From Chloroflexia bacterium (GTDB lineage Bacteria; Chloroflexota; Chloroflexia; Thermomicrobiales; UBA6265): a DNA stretch of 5,239 nt. Shown in pieces: positions 4,087 to 5,239 of this stretch. The DNA lies in assembly GCA_013698495.1 (NCBI GenBank), contig JACCUV010000004.1:1-5239 (forward strand), given 5' to 3'. The translations under genes and the position numbers were made by a program. The notes under the pieces are model-generated. The model searched no databases. It was given only the letters and a program-made list of their open reading frames with translations, and had not been told where the DNA came from. Position 1 is the first letter of the stretch, and the number at the start of each line of letters is the position of its first letter.

Positions 4087-5239
4087 ATGAAGATTGACTT
4101 TTCAACTGCTGGCCTGGCGCGCACGAGCGCTCGACATCCGTGGTGGACGATTGGCGCCTGGGTCGCCCTGATCGCGCTTTCGTTCGCGATTATGGGTTCC
4201 CTCGGGGTCAAGACCACCACTGAGATCAACTTCACGAACAACCCTGAAGCACAGGCCGGAATCGATGTCCTCGTCGACGCCGGATTGATCGACGACAACC
4301 CGACCGACGAAACCGTCATCGTCCGCGGCGAAGGGAGCACGGTCGACGATCCGGCCTTCCAGGAACGCGTGGAGCAGGTGGTTTCCTCCCTGCGCGGGCT
4401 GGATGGCGTCGTCATCCCGGAAACCGTCGTCAACTACTACGAGCTGACCGCCGACCCGGCCACGGCCAACCTGGCGACTGGCCTCGTCTCCGCGGACGGC
4501 GCGACCTTGCTGGTTCCGCTCACCCTGGTCGGCACGCTCGACGAGGCCACGGCCAAGGCGCCAACCTTCCTCCAGGAGTTGGAGGCTCAGGAAGGCGGCG
4601 GCTACGAGGTGATGACGGTCGGCTTCGTCAGCATCGGTGAAGAAAACAACGCGATCGCCGAGGAAGACCTGATCCAGGGTGAAATCCTCGGGATCAGCGC
4701 CGCCCTCGTCATTCTCGTGATCGTCTTCGCGGCGCTGGTCGCGGCCGGTATCCCGGTCATCCTCGCCATCGTCTCGATCATGATTTCGTTCGGGATCACG
4801 GCGGTGCTCGGCCAGATCTGGGACCTCTCCTTCTTTATCACCAACATGATCACGATGATCGGGCTGGCCGTCGGTATCGACTACGCCCTGTTCGTCGTCG
4901 AGCGGTACCGCGAAGAGCGCCGCCGGGGCCGGGCCAAGACCGATGCGATCGGCGTTGCCGGAGGAACCGCCAGCAAGGCTGTCGCCTTTTCCGGGGCCAC
5001 CGTGGTCCTCGCCCTGATGGGCATGTTCCTGCTGCCGGCCTCGATCTTCCGAGCCCTGGCGCTCGGCGCGACGATCGTTGTCCTCGTCTCGGTGCTCGCC
5101 ACCCTGACGTTAATCCCCGCCGTGCTCAGCTTGCTTGGCGACAAGATTGACTGGCCCCGACGCCGCAATTACGAGGCCTATGCGAAGGAACACGCTGCCG
5201 ACGATCCGCACAACCTCGAACTTGTTTACAAGGGTTTCT
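4087..5239 (+). CDS. MMPL/RND-family membrane transporter (N-terminal part, runs off the window)
   Basis: These 384 residues are the start of an inner-membrane, proton-driven RND transporter of the MmpL-like group; full members usually have about 700-1000 residues. Order of parts: transmembrane helix 1 (about 19-39, after ARHPWWTIGAW), an extracytoplasmic domain (about 40-195), then five helices at about 198-218, 220-242, 249-271, 296-318 and 324-350. The motif GIDYALFVVERYREERRRG (263-281), with the Asp265-Tyr266 pair of the proton relay, is a family hallmark. The reading frame is intact to the right edge. In-frame ATGs also exist at 4045 and 4069; I prefer 4087, with GGAG 12 nt upstream (a long spacing), because it leaves the normal short leader before helix 1. 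It follows a TetR gene, a usual arrangement for a regulated exporter of drugs or lipids. The substrate is unknown. Confidence 0.95.
   Translation, partial: MKIDFSTAGLARTSARHPWWTIGAWVALIALSFAIMGSLGVKTTTEINFTNNPEAQAGIDVLVDAGLIDDNPTDETVIVRGEGSTVDDPAFQERVEQVVSSLRGLDGVVIPETVVNYYELTADPATANLATGLVSADGATLLVPLTLVGTLDEATAKAPTFLQELEAQEGGGYEVMTVGFVSIGEENNAIAEEDLIQGEILGISAALVILVIVFAALVAAGIPVILAIVSIMISFGITAVLGQIWDLSFFITNMITMIGLAVGIDYALFVVERYREERRRGRAKTDAIGVAGGTASKAVAFSGATVVLALMGMFLLPASIFRALALGATIVVLVSVLATLTLIPAVLSLLGDKIDWPRRRNYEAYAKEHAADDPHNLELVYKGF

Overview
This is a high-GC bacterial window with Shine-Dalgarno-led genes. It carries four complete genes and the first part of a fifth. The sequence alone does not fix the organism. 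The GC-rich coding bias, the ABC ATPase of the COG4586 type, the MmpL-like transporter, and an intergenic CCCTGAGCTTG-type dispersed repeat would suit a Chloroflexota (Thermomicrobia-like) or actinobacterial genome. That is an inference of low to moderate confidence.

Layout. The left three genes read leftwards (minus strand): a TetR-family regulator (2386-2994), an FAD-dependent oxidoreductase of the geranylgeranyl-reductase/hydroxylase superfamily (1095-2225), and an ABC-2 type exporter ATPase (28-1032). The permease partner(s) of the ATPase would lie beyond the left edge. The right two genes read rightwards: a second TetR regulator with a WHG-type C-terminal domain (3199-3912) and an RND/MMPL membrane transporter (4087 to beyond the right edge). 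The two regulators are divergent across a 204-nt control region (2995-3198). The other gaps are short: 62 nt (1033-1094), 160 nt (2226-2385, nothing convincing beyond a ribosome-binding site) and 174 nt (3913-4086, a dispersed repeat plus a short tandem repeat).

How it may work. Each regulator appears to sit behind its own promoter with its own palindrome. The rightward regulator has a clear promoter (TTGACA, 17 nt, TGnTATCGT). Two matching 15-bp palindromes of the form YTGAACNNYGTTCAG bracket it, one just upstream of the -35 and one over the start of the transcript and the ribosome-binding site. The leftward regulator has a different 16-bp imperfect palindrome (TGGCACA-GA-TGTGTCA) over its putative -35. 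The simplest reading is two adjacent, self-regulated export modules: TetR plus MMPL to the right, and TetR plus oxidoreductase plus ABC exporter to the left. No substrate can be named from the sequence.

The less ordinary points are the paired operators, a TTG start with a perfect AGGAGG behind it in the oxidoreductase gene, interleaved inverted repeats touching the ribosome-binding site of the ABC gene, and the repeat cluster before the MMPL gene. I see no RNA gene, CRISPR array, insertion sequence or clearly novel system.
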